A DNA stretch of 64,000 nt from Arenicella chitinivorans. Lineage in GTDB: Bacteria; Pseudomonadota; Gammaproteobacteria; Arenicellales; Arenicellaceae. The stretch spans positions 398,915 to 462,914 of the forward strand of contig NZ_BMXA01000003.1 in the NCBI RefSeq assembly GCF_014651515.1, in the 5' to 3' direction. Below, one piece after another: positions 19,367 to 30,365 of the stretch; positions within the stretch are counted from its first letter, which is position 1, and every line of letters starts with the position of its first letter. Made by a program: the position numbers and the translations under genes. The notes below the pieces were generated by a model. It was not told the DNA's origin and ran no database searches. It saw only the letters and a program-made list of their open reading frames with translations.

Positions 19367-20368
19367 ATGTTACGAGTAGCGATTAATGGGTTTGGAAGAA
19401 TAGGGCGTAATATTGTTCGTGCAATTTACGAACGGGATTTAACCGATCAGATCAAGGTCGTGGCGATTAATGATTTAGCGCCAATTGAGTCAAATGCCCA
19501 CCTTCTGCAGTTCGATACGACACACGGGCGTTTTAATCATAAAATCGAGTTCGACGAAAACGCGTTATTGATCGATGGCGCAAAGGTACTGGCGTATTCG
19601 CAGCGCGATCCAGAACAATTGCCGTGGAAGGACTTGGAAATTGATGTCGTCTTTGAATGTACCGGGATTTTCAAGACCAAAGAGTTAGCAGGCAAGCACC
19701 TTATTGCTGGTGCCAACAAAGTTTTAGTTTCGGCGCCAGGTAAAGGCTTAGATGCAACCGTTGTCTACGGGGTCAATGAAAATATCCTTACAGCATCCGA
19801 TAAATTGGTTTCGAACGCATCGTGCACTACTAATTGCCTGGCCCAGATAGCCAAGGCGATGCACGATTCAATCGGAATTAAAGAGGGTCTGGCCAACACT
19901 GTCCATGCGTACACTAATACACAAAATTTAATTGATTCATACCATAAAGATAAGCGTCGCGGTCGTGCAGCAAATTATTCAATGATTCCAACCAGTACTG
20001 GCTCCGCCAAGGCGATCGGTGCAGTGATCCCAGAGTTAGACGGCAAGTTGGACGCAGTAGCGATACGCGTCCCGACGATTAATGTGTCCTTGCTTGATTT
20101 CACATTCGTGCCCGAGAAATCAGCGAGTCTCGCGGAGGTCAGTAAGATTTTTGACGCGTATGCGCAAGATCGTGCCGGCGTGTTCGAGGTGAGTGAAGCG
20201 CCATTAGTGTCAGTCGACTTTAATCACAACCCATGTTCCTGCGTGGTGGATATCGAACAAACACGCATTACCGGTAATTTGATTAAAGTACAAGCGTGGT
20301 ATGACAACGAATGGGGATTCTCAAATCGTATGCTTGATACCGCGTTTAGTATGCAACAGGCAAAATAA
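19367..20368 (+). CDS. gap: Glyceraldehyde-3-phosphate dehydrogenase, type I
   Basis: This 333-residue cytoplasmic enzyme oxidises and phosphorylates glyceraldehyde 3-phosphate to 1,3-bisphosphoglycerate. The Rossmann start is VAINGFGRIGRN, with AINDLA carrying an Asp at the NAD-selecting position. The catalytic site is SNASCTTNC (about residues 148-156), TSTGSAKAIG and the RVPTINVS strand are present, and the conserved end is WYDNEWGFSNRM. TSTGSAKAIG favours GAPDH over the related erythrose-4-phosphate dehydrogenase. AAGAGGA precedes ATG 19367. pgi follows on the same strand, giving a small glycolytic/gluconeogenic unit. Confidence 0.95.
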   Translation: MLRVAINGFGRIGRNIVRAIYERDLTDQIKVVAINDLAPIESNAHLLQFDTTHGRFNHKIEFDENALLIDGAKVLAYSQRDPEQLPWKDLEIDVVFECTGIFKTKELAGKHLIAGANKVLVSAPGKGLDATVVYGVNENILTASDKLVSNASCTTNCLAQIAKAMHDSIGIKEGLANTVHAYTNTQNLIDSYHKDKRRGRAANYSMIPTSTGSAKAIGAVIPELDGKLDAVAIRVPTINVSLLDFTFVPEKSASLAEVSKIFDAYAQDRAGVFEVSEAPLVSVDFNHNPCSCVVDIEQTRITGNLIKVQAWYDNEWGFSNRMLDTAFSMQQAK

Positions 20369-20495
20369 CCTCGGTTAACTAATCCTGTTTTCTTTCTCCA
20401 AGGATGGAGATGCAATACAATCTCGTTCGCTCCTTTTTAAAATCTCGCAGCTCGCTCTGGCGACATGCGCTTCATCACAGTCTCAAGGATTTGAT

Positions 20496-22130
20496 ATGCC
20501 TAGCACTTCTATTGCTCCAGCTATTAAGAACGCGTTATCCGAACACGCGAAACAAGATCTCGTTCATGGAATCAAACACAAGTTTGATTCAGACCAGGAA
20601 CGTGTGGTTCATACATCGTTTGATATCGCTAATATCCATTTTGATTTTAGTAAAACTCACATCGATGATGCGTTGCTGAATACGTACACCGATTATGCCG
20701 CTCAAATCGATTTCAAAGCCAAACGCCATGCATTGTTTGCTGGCGAGCGAGTCAATGTCACGGAAGACCGTTCAGTGTTGCACACCTTACTGCGAGACCC
20801 GCGAAATCAGGGGATTGCAATGGCCTTACCAGAAACATTGTCCCAGGCGCAGAGCGCGCGTGATGCGTTGATCAAGCAATACCATGATATACAAGCTGAC
20901 CTAGCTCGCCGTTCGACACCGATACGCAATATAATCCATGTTGGTATCGGCGGTTCGGCGCTTGGGCCACAGTTGATCTACGAGGCCTTAAGCGGTGTTA
21001 ACCCTAAGGTGAAAATCCACTTTATAAGTAACATCGATGCTCACCAATTAGTTGACGCGCTGGACGTGTGTGACGCTGACAGTACCTTGGTTATTGGTGT
21101 TTCAAAAACCTTTACCACCGCCGAAACTTTGCAAAATATTGATTCGGTTGCTGACTGGTTTCGAGCGCAAGGCGTTGATGAGCCGTTAACACACTTTTAC
21201 GCGGTCACTGCCTTTCCTGAAAACGCGGTTAACTACGGGATACCAAACACTAATATCGTGTCATTCCCTGAATGGGTGGGCGGACGCTATTCGGTTTGGT
21301 CGTCTGTGTCACTCTCCGCGGCGTTGGTCTTTGGCATAGAGGATTTTGAACAGTTTCTCGCCGGTGCGGCGGAAATGGACAGGCACTTCTATCACGCCGA
21401 GCCGGCGGAGAATGTGTGTTTTATTGCTGCGGCACTGGATCATTACTATGCGAATTTCATGCAGGCCACATCGCGAGCGATATTTGCTTACGATCATCGT
21501 CTGCGCTCATTGGTTGATTATTTACAACAACTTGAAACCGAGAGTAATGGTAAGGATAGACAACTTGATGGCAGCCCAGTTGATCAGGAAACCTCGGCAG
21601 TAATTTGGGGTGGTGTCGGAACCGATGTGCAACATTCAGTATTTCAAATGTTGCATCAGGGCACTGCACTCATTCCCTCGGAGTTTATTCTGGTTGCCAA
21701 AGCGGATCATGACTTGAATGCGCATCATCAGGAGTTGTTAGCCAACGGTGTGGCGCAGACAGCGGCGTTACTGGCGGGACAAGACATTGCCAAGGTCAAT
21801 GAGCTGCATGCAGAAGAGCACCTTACTGAGTTAACCAAGCAGGCGAAGATATTCTCCGGCGAGCGTCCCTCGACCACGATGCTGCTGTCTCAGCTAACTC
21901 CGGCAACACTCGGATCTCTCTTAGCATTTTACGAGCATCGAACCTTTAGTGGTGGCGTGTTGGTTAATATTAATTCGTATGATCAGATGGGAGTGGAGCT
22001 GGGAAAACGGCTAGCAAAGCAGGTGAACCCGATGCTTGATGCCATGACTCCGGATTCGGAGGTACAAAAAAACGCGGAGGGTTTTGACGCCTCCACGTTG
22101 GATTTAATTGCCCGAATTCGCCGGGCATAG
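20496..22130 (+). CDS. pgi: Glucose-6-phosphate isomerase
   Basis: This 544-residue enzyme interconverts glucose 6-phosphate and fructose 6-phosphate. Family marks are GERVNVTEDRSVLH, NIIHVGIGGSALGPQL (substrate phosphate loop), GVSKTFTTAET, GGRYSVWSSVSL and DGSPVDQETSAVIWGGVGTD. The C-terminal part has the conserved QMGVELGKRLA. The length matches bacterial Pgi. ATG 20496 starts the conserved N-terminus. A strong inverted repeat follows the stop, separating it from the convergent gene at 22182. Confidence 0.95.
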   Translation: MPSTSIAPAIKNALSEHAKQDLVHGIKHKFDSDQERVVHTSFDIANIHFDFSKTHIDDALLNTYTDYAAQIDFKAKRHALFAGERVNVTEDRSVLHTLLRDPRNQGIAMALPETLSQAQSARDALIKQYHDIQADLARRSTPIRNIIHVGIGGSALGPQLIYEALSGVNPKVKIHFISNIDAHQLVDALDVCDADSTLVIGVSKTFTTAETLQNIDSVADWFRAQGVDEPLTHFYAVTAFPENAVNYGIPNTNIVSFPEWVGGRYSVWSSVSLSAALVFGIEDFEQFLAGAAEMDRHFYHAEPAENVCFIAAALDHYYANFMQATSRAIFAYDHRLRSLVDYLQQLETESNGKDRQLDGSPVDQETSAVIWGGVGTDVQHSVFQMLHQGTALIPSEFILVAKADHDLNAHHQELLANGVAQTAALLAGQDIAKVNELHAEEHLTELTKQAKIFSGERPSTTMLLSQLTPATLGSLLAFYEHRTFSGGVLVNINSYDQMGVELGKRLAKQVNPMLDAMTPDSEVQKNAEGFDASTLDLIARIRRA

Positions 22131-22140
22131 TGCTGTCGTA

Positions 22141-22170
22141 GTTGAGTCCACGACATGACGTGGACTCAAC
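22141..22170. terminator. Perfect 12-bp inverted repeat between convergent genes
   Basis: GTTGAGTCCACG (22141-22152) pairs fully with CGTGGACTCAAC (22159-22170) around loop ACATGA. It lies in the 51-bp gap between pgi and the opposing receiver-TonB gene, so a bidirectional terminator is likely even without a T tract. Confidence 0.65.
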
Positions 22171-22181
22171 ATGTTCCGGTA

Positions 22182-23903
22182 CTAATTGAGACGGAACTGC
22201 ACTTTGGTGGTGATTTGGGTACTACGTACCGGCAATCCAGTGGTTTGATTGCGCGCTGGTGAGAAACGCCACTTTTCGACTGATTTCACCGCCGCAGAAT
22301 CGAATGTGCTGCCCGGCTCGGACGCCTTGACGGTGATGTCTTCAGGCACGCCATCAGTATTTACGTAGAAAGCAACCTGTACCCAGCCTTCCTGACCATT
22401 CTTAAGTGCTCGAGAAGGGTAACGTGGTGGTGCGCGACTGATCACTTTCGCGGGCACGATTTTTGGTGGTTCTGGTTTCGTTTCCGCCACTGGCGCAGAG
22501 GCTTGTTTTGCGCTTTCAGCCGCGGCCTTGGCAATCTCCTCTTGTTTGGCTTGAACACGTTTAGTCAGATCGGCAAGACCTTGACGATCCACGTTCAGAC
22601 GCTTAACCAGCGCTGAGAGCTTCGCGGTTTCTTCGAGGTCATCGGCGGCAAATTTTTCATTGGCCATCTGTAAAAGTTTGGCACTCAGTTCCTTCACGCG
22701 TGGTTCAGAGTTAGCCTTACTGATTTTATTACCTTTCAGACCGTCTGACACCAGTTGGTAGGCGTTGCCTTTCGCAGGTGGAATCAGATTGCCTTTAGAC
22801 AGCGCATCGTCGATTTTGGCGATCAGTGCTTGTTCCGCTTTTAAGGCTTGCGCGGCTGAGTTGGAGCCTTCAACGTCACTGTCTAGTCGTTCTAGAACGG
22901 CCGCCGTTTGTGCTATCTCGTCTTCCGAGCCGGTGGCACGTACTTGCTTGACGTGGGCGGTGATGGACTTACCCAGATCGTCACTGAGTTTATCGTTTTC
23001 GATGTTCAGTGGGTCGATTTTGCGTAATGCTTCGATGGTCTCAAGGGCCTCGTCAAACTTTGCATCTGCTACCAAGGTTTGGTAGTTCGTTCGGAGTGCC
23101 TCAGCCACTGTCTTACGACCTTCATAGGCTGTTGCGTCGTACGGATCAATCTCCAGAACTCGGTCATAGTACTCGAGCGCGTTATCTCCTTGTGGGGATA
23201 CATATCGACCCTCCAGCAATGCAGTCGCTGCTTGTTGGTTTAACTCATTGGTAATCGACACCGTATCTGCTTCGATATCCTCAATAACTTGAGGCGCTTC
23301 AGTCGGTGTATCTATAACCAACGTATCTTCTTCTTCGCCGCCACCGCCGAAAATTAAGAAGCCAACTACGGCCAGTGCCAACAGTCCCACCGCTGCGTAA
23401 ATCGCTGGATTTGTCTTACGTTGCTCAGCTAAAGAATCCACACTCGCGCGATTCTCAGCAGGGCCAACCATCATGATGTCTTCGCCGGCAGCTTGCTTTT
23501 CAACTAACTCACCGTGCAATGCATGGGCTGATTTAAATGCTAAGAAAATTTGATTTGGACTAACCGGCTTATTAAAGGCTCGATACACCAATGGCTGGAT
23601 ATTCGACTTCAGAATATCATTAAGCTGTTCTTTTTCACCAACCAGCATTAATACCTGAGTTGGATCATTCTGCTTAAGTTTGATCGCTTGATCAATCGCA
23701 TCGCTGATTTTGTCGCCCGCGCTGTCGATATCAAAAATGACGATGGCGTTATTTTCAAACAGACTTGGCTCACTCAGGGCCGCTTGGACCGATTCGCGTG
23801 CGGAAAATGTTTGATCGCTTGTATTGCCACCTACGATGGCCTCGACAACGGCTGTGTCCGCTGAAATAACGAGTACTGATTGTTTGGGGGTGTCTTCTGA
23901 CAT
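22182..23903 (-). CDS. TonB-like protein with N-terminal receiver-like domain
   Basis: This 573-residue protein has an unusual layout. Residues about 8-128 resemble a CheY-type receiver: VLVISAD with one acid (D16), VIFDID with D58/D60 where the phospho-acceptor would sit, and FNKPVS with K112-P113. The usual Thr/Ser after strand 4 is not evident (MLVGE). One transmembrane helix (about 166-186, AIYAAVGLLALAVVGFLIFG) follows, then a helical TPR-like or coiled periplasmic region. A C-terminal TonB domain (about 485-573) has PPRYPSRALKNGQEGWVQVA and VEKWRFSPA. The receiver part would be cytoplasmic and the TonB part periplasmic. GGAGG precedes ATG 23903. No histidine kinase gene is adjacent. Confidence 0.8.
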   Translation of the reverse strand: MSEDTPKQSVLVISADTAVVEAIVGGNTSDQTFSARESVQAALSEPSLFENNAIVIFDIDSAGDKISDAIDQAIKLKQNDPTQVLMLVGEKEQLNDILKSNIQPLVYRAFNKPVSPNQIFLAFKSAHALHGELVEKQAAGEDIMMVGPAENRASVDSLAEQRKTNPAIYAAVGLLALAVVGFLIFGGGGEEEDTLVIDTPTEAPQVIEDIEADTVSITNELNQQAATALLEGRYVSPQGDNALEYYDRVLEIDPYDATAYEGRKTVAEALRTNYQTLVADAKFDEALETIEALRKIDPLNIENDKLSDDLGKSITAHVKQVRATGSEDEIAQTAAVLERLDSDVEGSNSAAQALKAEQALIAKIDDALSKGNLIPPAKGNAYQLVSDGLKGNKISKANSEPRVKELSAKLLQMANEKFAADDLEETAKLSALVKRLNVDRQGLADLTKRVQAKQEEIAKAAAESAKQASAPVAETKPEPPKIVPAKVISRAPPRYPSRALKNGQEGWVQVAFYVNTDGVPEDITVKASEPGSTFDSAAVKSVEKWRFSPARNQTTGLPVRSTQITTKVQFRLN

Positions 23904-24062
23904 ACAGCCTCCTACGGTTACCCTATTAGTTTTTCAATATTTGTTGTTGTTTTCATTACGCAATTTGCTTGCATCATAATAGCACTAAGTTGCCTAATTA
24001 CCATGCTGTCAAACAATGTCGCGCGAGATAATCAACATTTTTTCGACATAATTATCAAAATC

Positions 24063-24854
24063 TTAATTTTTGCCAGCCAAAGCACTCGCCTTAGCCAGAT
24101 TTAACTTCTTTTGATACCGACTTTGCACGATGTCGCTCACCACAAGCACAAACAATACGAAGTAAAACGTGGTCTTAGACATCTGTGTAATTTCGTTACC
24201 AAATAACTTCATATGCGCCAGATGCCCGCCTTCCGACAGCAGCATGACGCCGACCAGGAACAGAATAAACAAGCCAAGTACCTCGTACATTCGGTTCTTG
24301 GTCAGGAACTCGGATACGGTATCGGCCAACACAATCATCAGCAAGCCGCCAATCAATATCGCGGTTGCCATAATTGGGAAGACTTTGGTGATTGCCATGG
24401 CGCTCAAGATGGAATCAAATGAGAACACCACGTTCATGGACACGATCCAGAAAACCACGAACCAAACAGACTTGCCGTCGCGTGACTGATTATCCATTTC
24501 TTCCAGAGTCATCATGTGCAGAATTTCCTTCATAGCGGTGTAAAGGATGAATACACCACCAAACAGTACGATTATGGCGTGTAAGTTGAAGTTCGCAGTA
24601 ATGACACCGTCCCACGTGATGGCAAATAACTGGTTCTGAAACGCTTCGATCACGTTGAGCAATAAAAAGAGCAGCACGATGCGTAGGGCGACCGCGATGG
24701 CGATACCCCAGAATCGAACGGCACGTTGATTTTCAAGTGGTGCACGTTTACTTTCGAGCGAAATATAGAGCAAATTGTCAAACCCAAGCACGGCTTGTAG
24801 CATGATAAGTAAAAGCAGGTCGACTAAGTTCCCCAGTGTAAAAAGTTCGGCCAT
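24063..24854 (-). CDS. TerC-family integral membrane protein
   Basis: This 263-residue inner-membrane protein has about seven hydrophobic helices and the two TerC-type acidic motifs: GFDNLLYIS in the first helix and FSFDSILSA in the middle. The family is linked to metal (manganese) export and tellurite resistance, but the ion handled here cannot be read from the sequence. It lies 159 bp upstream of the receiver-TonB gene on the same strand and may be a separate transcript. Confidence 0.88.
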   Translation of the reverse strand: MAELFTLGNLVDLLLLIMLQAVLGFDNLLYISLESKRAPLENQRAVRFWGIAIAVALRIVLLFLLLNVIEAFQNQLFAITWDGVITANFNLHAIIVLFGGVFILYTAMKEILHMMTLEEMDNQSRDGKSVWFVVFWIVSMNVVFSFDSILSAMAITKVFPIMATAILIGGLLMIVLADTVSEFLTKNRMYEVLGLFILFLVGVMLLSEGGHLAHMKLFGNEITQMSKTTFYFVLFVLVVSDIVQSRYQKKLNLAKASALAGKN

Positions 24855-25071
24855 AGTGTCAGTTCCGGTAATTATTTGTTATTGGTTAGGTAGTGCACGA
24901 GACCGGTTCCGGTAGCACAATGCCCCCCGAATCAGGTCTCTTTTGATGCGAAAATCGTCGTTGATCGATCCGGTTTTTAAGCTTATAGACATGGCAAACT
25001 TGAGTCGTTCGGTAGGAGGTTTGCCGAATGTTCTTTATTAAACAACAATTAAACAGGATTTTTAATGGCCT

Positions 25072-26103
25072 TTAGGCCAATTTCCATTGTAGTTCTTGTC
25101 CCGCGTAAAAAGGCACGATGTGTCCGCCTTGTGGCAAATCAATAATTTCCGGCACCGTCCAAGGTTCATTGACTAAGGTAATTGTGTCGTTGTTGCGTGC
25201 GAGGCCGTAGTAATCTGCCCCATGATGAGCCGCAAACCCTTCAAGTTTGTCGAGTGCGCCGAGGTCGTCGAAAATCTGGGCGTAAAGTTCAATTGCGCTC
25301 CAAGCACTGTAACAGCCCGCACAGCCACAGGCCGTTTCTTTGGCGTGTTGTGTGTGTGGTGCTGAATCGGTACCTAGAAAGAACTTGTTGGAGCCGGATG
25401 CAACCACATCGCGCAAGCGCTGCTGATGTGTGTTTCGTTTTAATACGGGCAAGCAGTAATTATGTGGGCGAATTCCGCCAACCAGTAAATCGTTTCGGTT
25501 GTACAGTAAATGTTGTGGCGTGATCGTAGCCGCCATTGTGGTCGCCGAATCGAGCACGAAATCTGCGGCGTCTGCGGTTGTGATGTGCTCGAATACAATT
25601 TTCAGTGCAGGGAAGCGCTGGTGAATTTGCGCCAGATGCGTATCAATGAATTCTTTCTCCCGGTCGAAAATATCGATATGCGCATCCGTTACCTCGCCAT
25701 GAATCAATAGCAGCATGCCTTGTTCACTCATCACCTCAAACACCGGATACAGTGCTTCGATGCCTTTAACTGCGGCGTCCGAATTAGTCGTCGCACCGGC
25801 TGGATACAATTTCGCGGCAGGAATCCCGGCTTGTTTGGCCTCGATGATGTCGTTGCCACTGGTTCGATTGGTTAGGTATAGCGTCATCAGTGGTTCAAAA
25901 TTGCTGTCTGTCGGCGTAGCTTGGTGAATACGCTGCTTGTAGGCCAGTGCTTGTTCGGCATTCACCACCGGCGGTACCAAGTTAGGCATTACGATGGCAC
26001 GGCCGAAACAGCGGGCCGTCGCGGGTACGGTTTCCAGCAGGAATTGGTCGTCCCGAAAATGTAAGTGCCAATCATCAGGTCGGGTCAGGGTAAGTTGATT
26101 CAT
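25072..26103 (-). CDS. pyrC: Dihydroorotase
   Basis: This 343-residue enzyme of the E. coli PyrC type cyclises carbamoyl aspartate to dihydroorotate in pyrimidine synthesis. Metal-binding HLHFRD lies near residue 14, AAKLYPAGATTNS carries the lysine expected to be carboxylated, LIHGE supplies a histidine ligand, and FLGTDSAPH holds the catalytic aspartate. I chose ATG 26103 because conserved sequence begins at MNQLTLTRPDDWH; a frame extension upstream to 26142 adds unrelated residues. It is divergent from thrS. Confidence 0.95.
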   Translation of the reverse strand: MNQLTLTRPDDWHLHFRDDQFLLETVPATARCFGRAIVMPNLVPPVVNAEQALAYKQRIHQATPTDSNFEPLMTLYLTNRTSGNDIIEAKQAGIPAAKLYPAGATTNSDAAVKGIEALYPVFEVMSEQGMLLLIHGEVTDAHIDIFDREKEFIDTHLAQIHQRFPALKIVFEHITTADAADFVLDSATTMAATITPQHLLYNRNDLLVGGIRPHNYCLPVLKRNTHQQRLRDVVASGSNKFFLGTDSAPHTQHAKETACGCAGCYSAWSAIELYAQIFDDLGALDKLEGFAAHHGADYYGLARNNDTITLVNEPWTVPEIIDLPQGGHIVPFYAGQELQWKLA

Positions 26104-26405
26104 AGTGTCTGACTGTGTGCACGCAACCGGCCTCGAACGCACGGGGGCTTATTGCGGTTTAATGGTTTCGTTTTCTGTTGGTTTCGATACAATACACCGC
26201 TGGCCTAGCTGCATTGATGGAATACGACCATTGCCTAGGTGCTGTGCGCCGAGCTGCGCGAATTCGAGTGCATTTCCGGCTGACTGGCGAAGCATGAGAC
26301 GGTTCAAACAGTAACAAACCGTAATGCAGACTGAATTCGAATGGTCTGGACGTAAACTAACACCAGAGCGGAATGCTCACTACAGAATATAGCGACCCGA
26401 GCGAC

Positions 26406-28355
26406 ATGTCGATACAAATTACTTTCCCGGACGGGGCTGTTAAACAATTCGATGGCCCAGTGACTGGACTAACCATCGCCGATGGCATCAGCAGCGGCTT
26501 ACGCCGTAATGCAGTGGCAATTGAAGTGAACGGCGAGATGTGGGATTTAACCCGCGACATCCATACCGACGCAATGGTGTCGATTATCACGCGTGACTCA
26601 GAAGAGGGTCTGGATGTGCTGCGCCATGATGCTGCGCACGTGATGGCCGAAGCAGTAAAGGAACTGTATCCCGAGACGCAAGTCACGATTGGACCATCAA
26701 TTGAGAATGGCTTCTATTATGACTTTGCCCGTGACGAGCCCTTTACACCAGATGATCTGGAAGCGATTGAGGCGCGCATGCGCGACATCGTAAAGCGTAA
26801 TGAAACCATTGAGCGCGAAGTCTGGGATCGTGATGAAGCAATCGCGTATTTCAAGCGCATCGGTGAGGTTTATAAAGCTGAAATTATTGCTGATTTGCCC
26901 GCAGACGAGACCATTACGGTGTATCGCCAAGGCGATTTCTTAGACCTTTGCCGTGGTCCACATCTGCCCTCAACCGGCATTCTGCGTGATGGCTTCAAAT
27001 TGACCAAATTGGCTGGCGCGTACTGGCGGGGTGACTCGAATAATGCGCAACTACAGCGTATTTATGGTACGGCTTGGTCAGACAAAAAAGCACTTAAAGC
27101 GTATTTGCGCCGAATGGAAGAAGCGGAAAAACGCGATCATCGTAAATTGGGTAAAGCGATGGACTTATTCCATCTACAGGACGAAGCACCAGGCAGTGTG
27201 TTTTGGCACCCGAAAGGTTGGGCGGTGTATCAAGCTGTACAGCAATATATGGCGGCCAAACAGTATGCACATGGATACCAAGAGATCAAAACACCGCAGG
27301 TGGTGGATATTTCGCTCTGGGAAAAGTCCGGTCATGCTTCAAAATTCGGCGATGACATGTTTACGTTAACGAATGATGAGCGTATGTACGCCATTAAGCC
27401 CATGAACTGCCCGTGCCACGTGCAGGTATTCAATCAGGGCTTGAAAAGCTATCGTGATTTGCCGTTGCGGTTGGCGGAATTCGGTTCTTGCCACCGTAAT
27501 GAAATGTCGGGTTCGTTGCACGGCATTATGCGCGTACGCAGCTTCGTACAGGACGATGCGCACATTTTTTGTACTGAAGAGCAAATCCAGTCGGAAGTGA
27601 AAGCGTTTATCGATTTCTTGCATGAAGTGTATGCGGACTTTGGCTTTGATGAAGTAATTTATAAGTTGTCGACGCGTCCGGAGCAGCGCGTTGGATCGGA
27701 CGAGGTTTGGGATCGTGCTGAGCAGGCGCTGGAGCAGGCCCTGAACGATAACGGCATCGAATGGGAATTGCAGCCAGGCGAAGGCGCTTTCTACGGGCCC
27801 AAAATCGAGTTTTCTTTGAAAGATTGTATTGGCCGAGTATGGCAGTGCGGCACCATGCAGGTCGACTTTTCAATGCCGGAGCGCTTGGATGCTGAATACG
27901 TGGCGGAGGATGGTTCCAAAAAAGTCCCCGTTATGTTGCATCGCGCTATTTTAGGGTCGATTGAGCGGTTCCTGGGTATCTTGATTGAACAGCACGCTGG
28001 TGCGTTACCGGCTTGGTTAGCGCCACAACAAGTCATGGTCGCCACGATTGTTACCGACGCTAATGACTATGCTGTTGAAGTCGCTAACGCATTACGCAAC
28101 GCAGGTTTGCGCGCCGAAGTGGATCTGCGCAACGAAAAGATTGGCTACAAAGTACGGGAGCACAGCTTGCAAAAAATTCCAGCAATCCTATGTATAGGAA
28201 AGCGGGAAGCCGAGGAAGGCACCGTTGCTGTGCGGCGTTTTGGTAGCAAAGCGCAAACGGTGATGCCACTTGAGGATTTTATTGAACAGTTTGGTACTGA
28301 AGTGGAACAAAAACAACTGTTCGATGCGCAGGCTGATAAGCCGCAAGACAAATAA
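26406..28355 (+). CDS. thrS: Threonyl-tRNA synthetase
   Basis: This 649-residue class II synthetase has a TGS domain (residues 1-62, [17 protein letters not shown]), an editing domain with [10 protein letters not shown], and a catalytic core with [10 protein letters not shown] (zinc Cys), the class II motif 2 region ([15 protein letters not shown]), FYGPKIEF and [13 protein letters not shown] (motif 3). A C-terminal anticodon-binding domain follows. ATG 26406 gives the usual start [10 protein letters not shown]; the upstream frame to 26373 looks non-family. Downstream is an FKBP gene, not the infC-rpmI-rplT set that often follows thrS in Gammaproteobacteria. Confidence 0.97.
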   Translation: MSIQITFPDGAVKQFDGPVTGLTIADGISSGLRRNAVAIEVNGEMWDLTRDIHTDAMVSIITRDSEEGLDVLRHDAAHVMAEAVKELYPETQVTIGPSIENGFYYDFARDEPFTPDDLEAIEARMRDIVKRNETIEREVWDRDEAIAYFKRIGEVYKAEIIADLPADETITVYRQGDFLDLCRGPHLPSTGILRDGFKLTKLAGAYWRGDSNNAQLQRIYGTAWSDKKALKAYLRRMEEAEKRDHRKLGKAMDLFHLQDEAPGSVFWHPKGWAVYQAVQQYMAAKQYAHGYQEIKTPQVVDISLWEKSGHASKFGDDMFTLTNDERMYAIKPMNCPCHVQVFNQGLKSYRDLPLRLAEFGSCHRNEMSGSLHGIMRVRSFVQDDAHIFCTEEQIQSEVKAFIDFLHEVYADFGFDEVIYKLSTRPEQRVGSDEVWDRAEQALEQALNDNGIEWELQPGEGAFYGPKIEFSLKDCIGRVWQCGTMQVDFSMPERLDAEYVAEDGSKKVPVMLHRAILGSIERFLGILIEQHAGALPAWLAPQQVMVATIVTDANDYAVEVANALRNAGLRAEVDLRNEKIGYKVREHSLQKIPAILCIGKREAEEGTVAVRRFGSKAQTVMPLEDFIEQFGTEVEQKQLFDAQADKPQDK

Positions 28356-28376
28356 CCCTATAGGAGAAACTAAGTA

Positions 28377-29156
28377 ATGAGCTTAATGAAACGAATCGCC
28401 ACCAGTGCTGGTGTGTCGACCCTGGTTGTCAGCGCCAGCATGGCTGTGGCGACCTCTGCATTCGCAGAAGAAAGTAAATGGACCACAAAAAACAAAGTTG
28501 ATCTCACCACAGAGGAAGCAAAGCTGGGTTACACCTTCGGCATGCAGATTGGGAGTAACTTGGTCGGGCAGGGGATCGACCAGAAGATTGATGTGAAAGC
28601 GTTGACTGCCGCCATCCAAGACGCGGCGGCTGGCATCGAGCCACGCTTATCGCAAGAAGAAATGCAGCAAGCACAAATCGCGTTCCAGCAAGCGATGCAA
28701 GCTGAAGCGGAAAAAGCACGTGCTGAGCTCGAAGCGAAAGGCCAAGAGAACAGTGAAAAAGGCAAAGCGTTTATGGCTAAAAATGCCAAAGCCAAAGGCG
28801 TTAAAACCACTGAAAGCGGTCTACAGTACAACATTATTCGTGCGGGAAAAGGTAAAACACCAACCGCAGACGACGTCATTAAAGTGCACTATGTTGGCAA
28901 ACTGATTGATGGTACCGAATTCGACAGCTCGTACGAGCGTGGCCAACCAGCTAGCTTTGCCGTCGCCGCAGTGATCCCTGGATTCTCGGAAGGTTTGCAG
29001 TTGGTCAAAGAAGGCGGCAAAATTCGTCTGGTGATTCCTGAGCAATTGGCTTACGGTCTTGATGCGCCACCATCAATCGGCCCAAATCAAACCTTGATTT
29101 TCGAAGTAGAGTTGTTGGAAGTAACGCCAGCACCGACCTCTAAGAAAGAAGGTTAA
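28377..29156 (+). CDS. Periplasmic FKBP-type peptidyl-prolyl isomerase
   Basis: This 259-residue protein has a signal peptide ending at AFA before EESKW. A helical dimerisation domain follows (about 40-140, with LGYTFGMQIGSNL and a long charged helix), and then a C-terminal FKBP domain (about 150-250) with VIKVHYVGKLIDGTEFDSS, VIPGFSEGLQL, IPEQLAYG and IFEVELLEV. This is the FkpA/Mip layout; such proteins assist folding in the periplasm. GGAG lies about 10 bases before ATG 28377. It follows thrS by 21 bp and may be cotranscribed with it. Confidence 0.93.
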   Translation: MSLMKRIATSAGVSTLVVSASMAVATSAFAEESKWTTKNKVDLTTEEAKLGYTFGMQIGSNLVGQGIDQKIDVKALTAAIQDAAAGIEPRLSQEEMQQAQIAFQQAMQAEAEKARAELEAKGQENSEKGKAFMAKNAKAKGVKTTESGLQYNIIRAGKGKTPTADDVIKVHYVGKLIDGTEFDSSYERGQPASFAVAAVIPGFSEGLQLVKEGGKIRLVIPEQLAYGLDAPPSIGPNQTLIFEVELLEVTPAPTSKKEG

Positions 29157-29190
29157 TTTCTGATCTGCTAACTACGAGCACTCGTTATTT

Positions 29191-29430
29191 ATGAAGCCAC
29201 AACTCGCGCTGTACTACAGTAAGTACTGTTATTTTTGTCAGAAAGTCCTGACGTTTTTGCAGCATAAAGACATGCAGCTGGAATTGCGCAGCACCTCGGT
29301 TCCAGAGCATGCGCAGGCTTTAATGGCTGGAGGCGGTAAGACTCAGGTGCCTTGCCTGCGTATCGAGCATGAGAGTGGTGAGGTTGAGTGGATGTATGAG
29401 TCAGACGACATAATCCGCTATTTAAGCTAG
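29191..29430 (+). CDS. Small glutaredoxin-like protein
   Basis: This 79-residue thioredoxin-fold protein has the active-site motif CYFC near the N-terminus (residues 13-16), the cis-proline segment TQVPCLRI and the final helix ESDDIIRYL, as in glutaredoxins and GST N-terminal domains. It would reduce disulfides or glutathionylated proteins in the cytoplasm. It begins 34 bp after the FKBP gene and is followed by a terminator. Confidence 0.87.
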   Translation: MKPQLALYYSKYCYFCQKVLTFLQHKDMQLELRSTSVPEHAQALMAGGGKTQVPCLRIEHESGEVEWMYESDDIIRYLS

Positions 29431-29456
29431 CGCGTTTTTAGCAGAACAGAAAACAT

Positions 29457-29487
29457 AAAAAAGGCCATCATGAGATGGCCTTTTTTT
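29457..29487. terminator. Bidirectional intrinsic terminator (glutaredoxin / adk)
   Basis: GGCCATC (29463-29469), loop ATGA and GATGGCC (29474-29480) are flanked by six A on the left and seven T on the right. It lies between convergent genes and can serve both. Confidence 0.92.
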
Positions 29488-29506
29488 GACTATAGATCGC
29501 GTGGAA

Positions 29507-30196
<690 letters not shown>

Positions 30197-30365
30197 CTAA
30201 ATAATGTGGAAAAGCGAACCGAAAATGGCCGCCTCACTGCGGAGAGTGGCGTAATTTAGCACAATCTTGGTGCGCTGGTAAGCTGCAATTGTGCATCTAT
30301 ATTGAGCATGATCGTTATGAATAGAGATAAACCGTGACCGTCAACAGCAAGCACGCTAAGATAGG

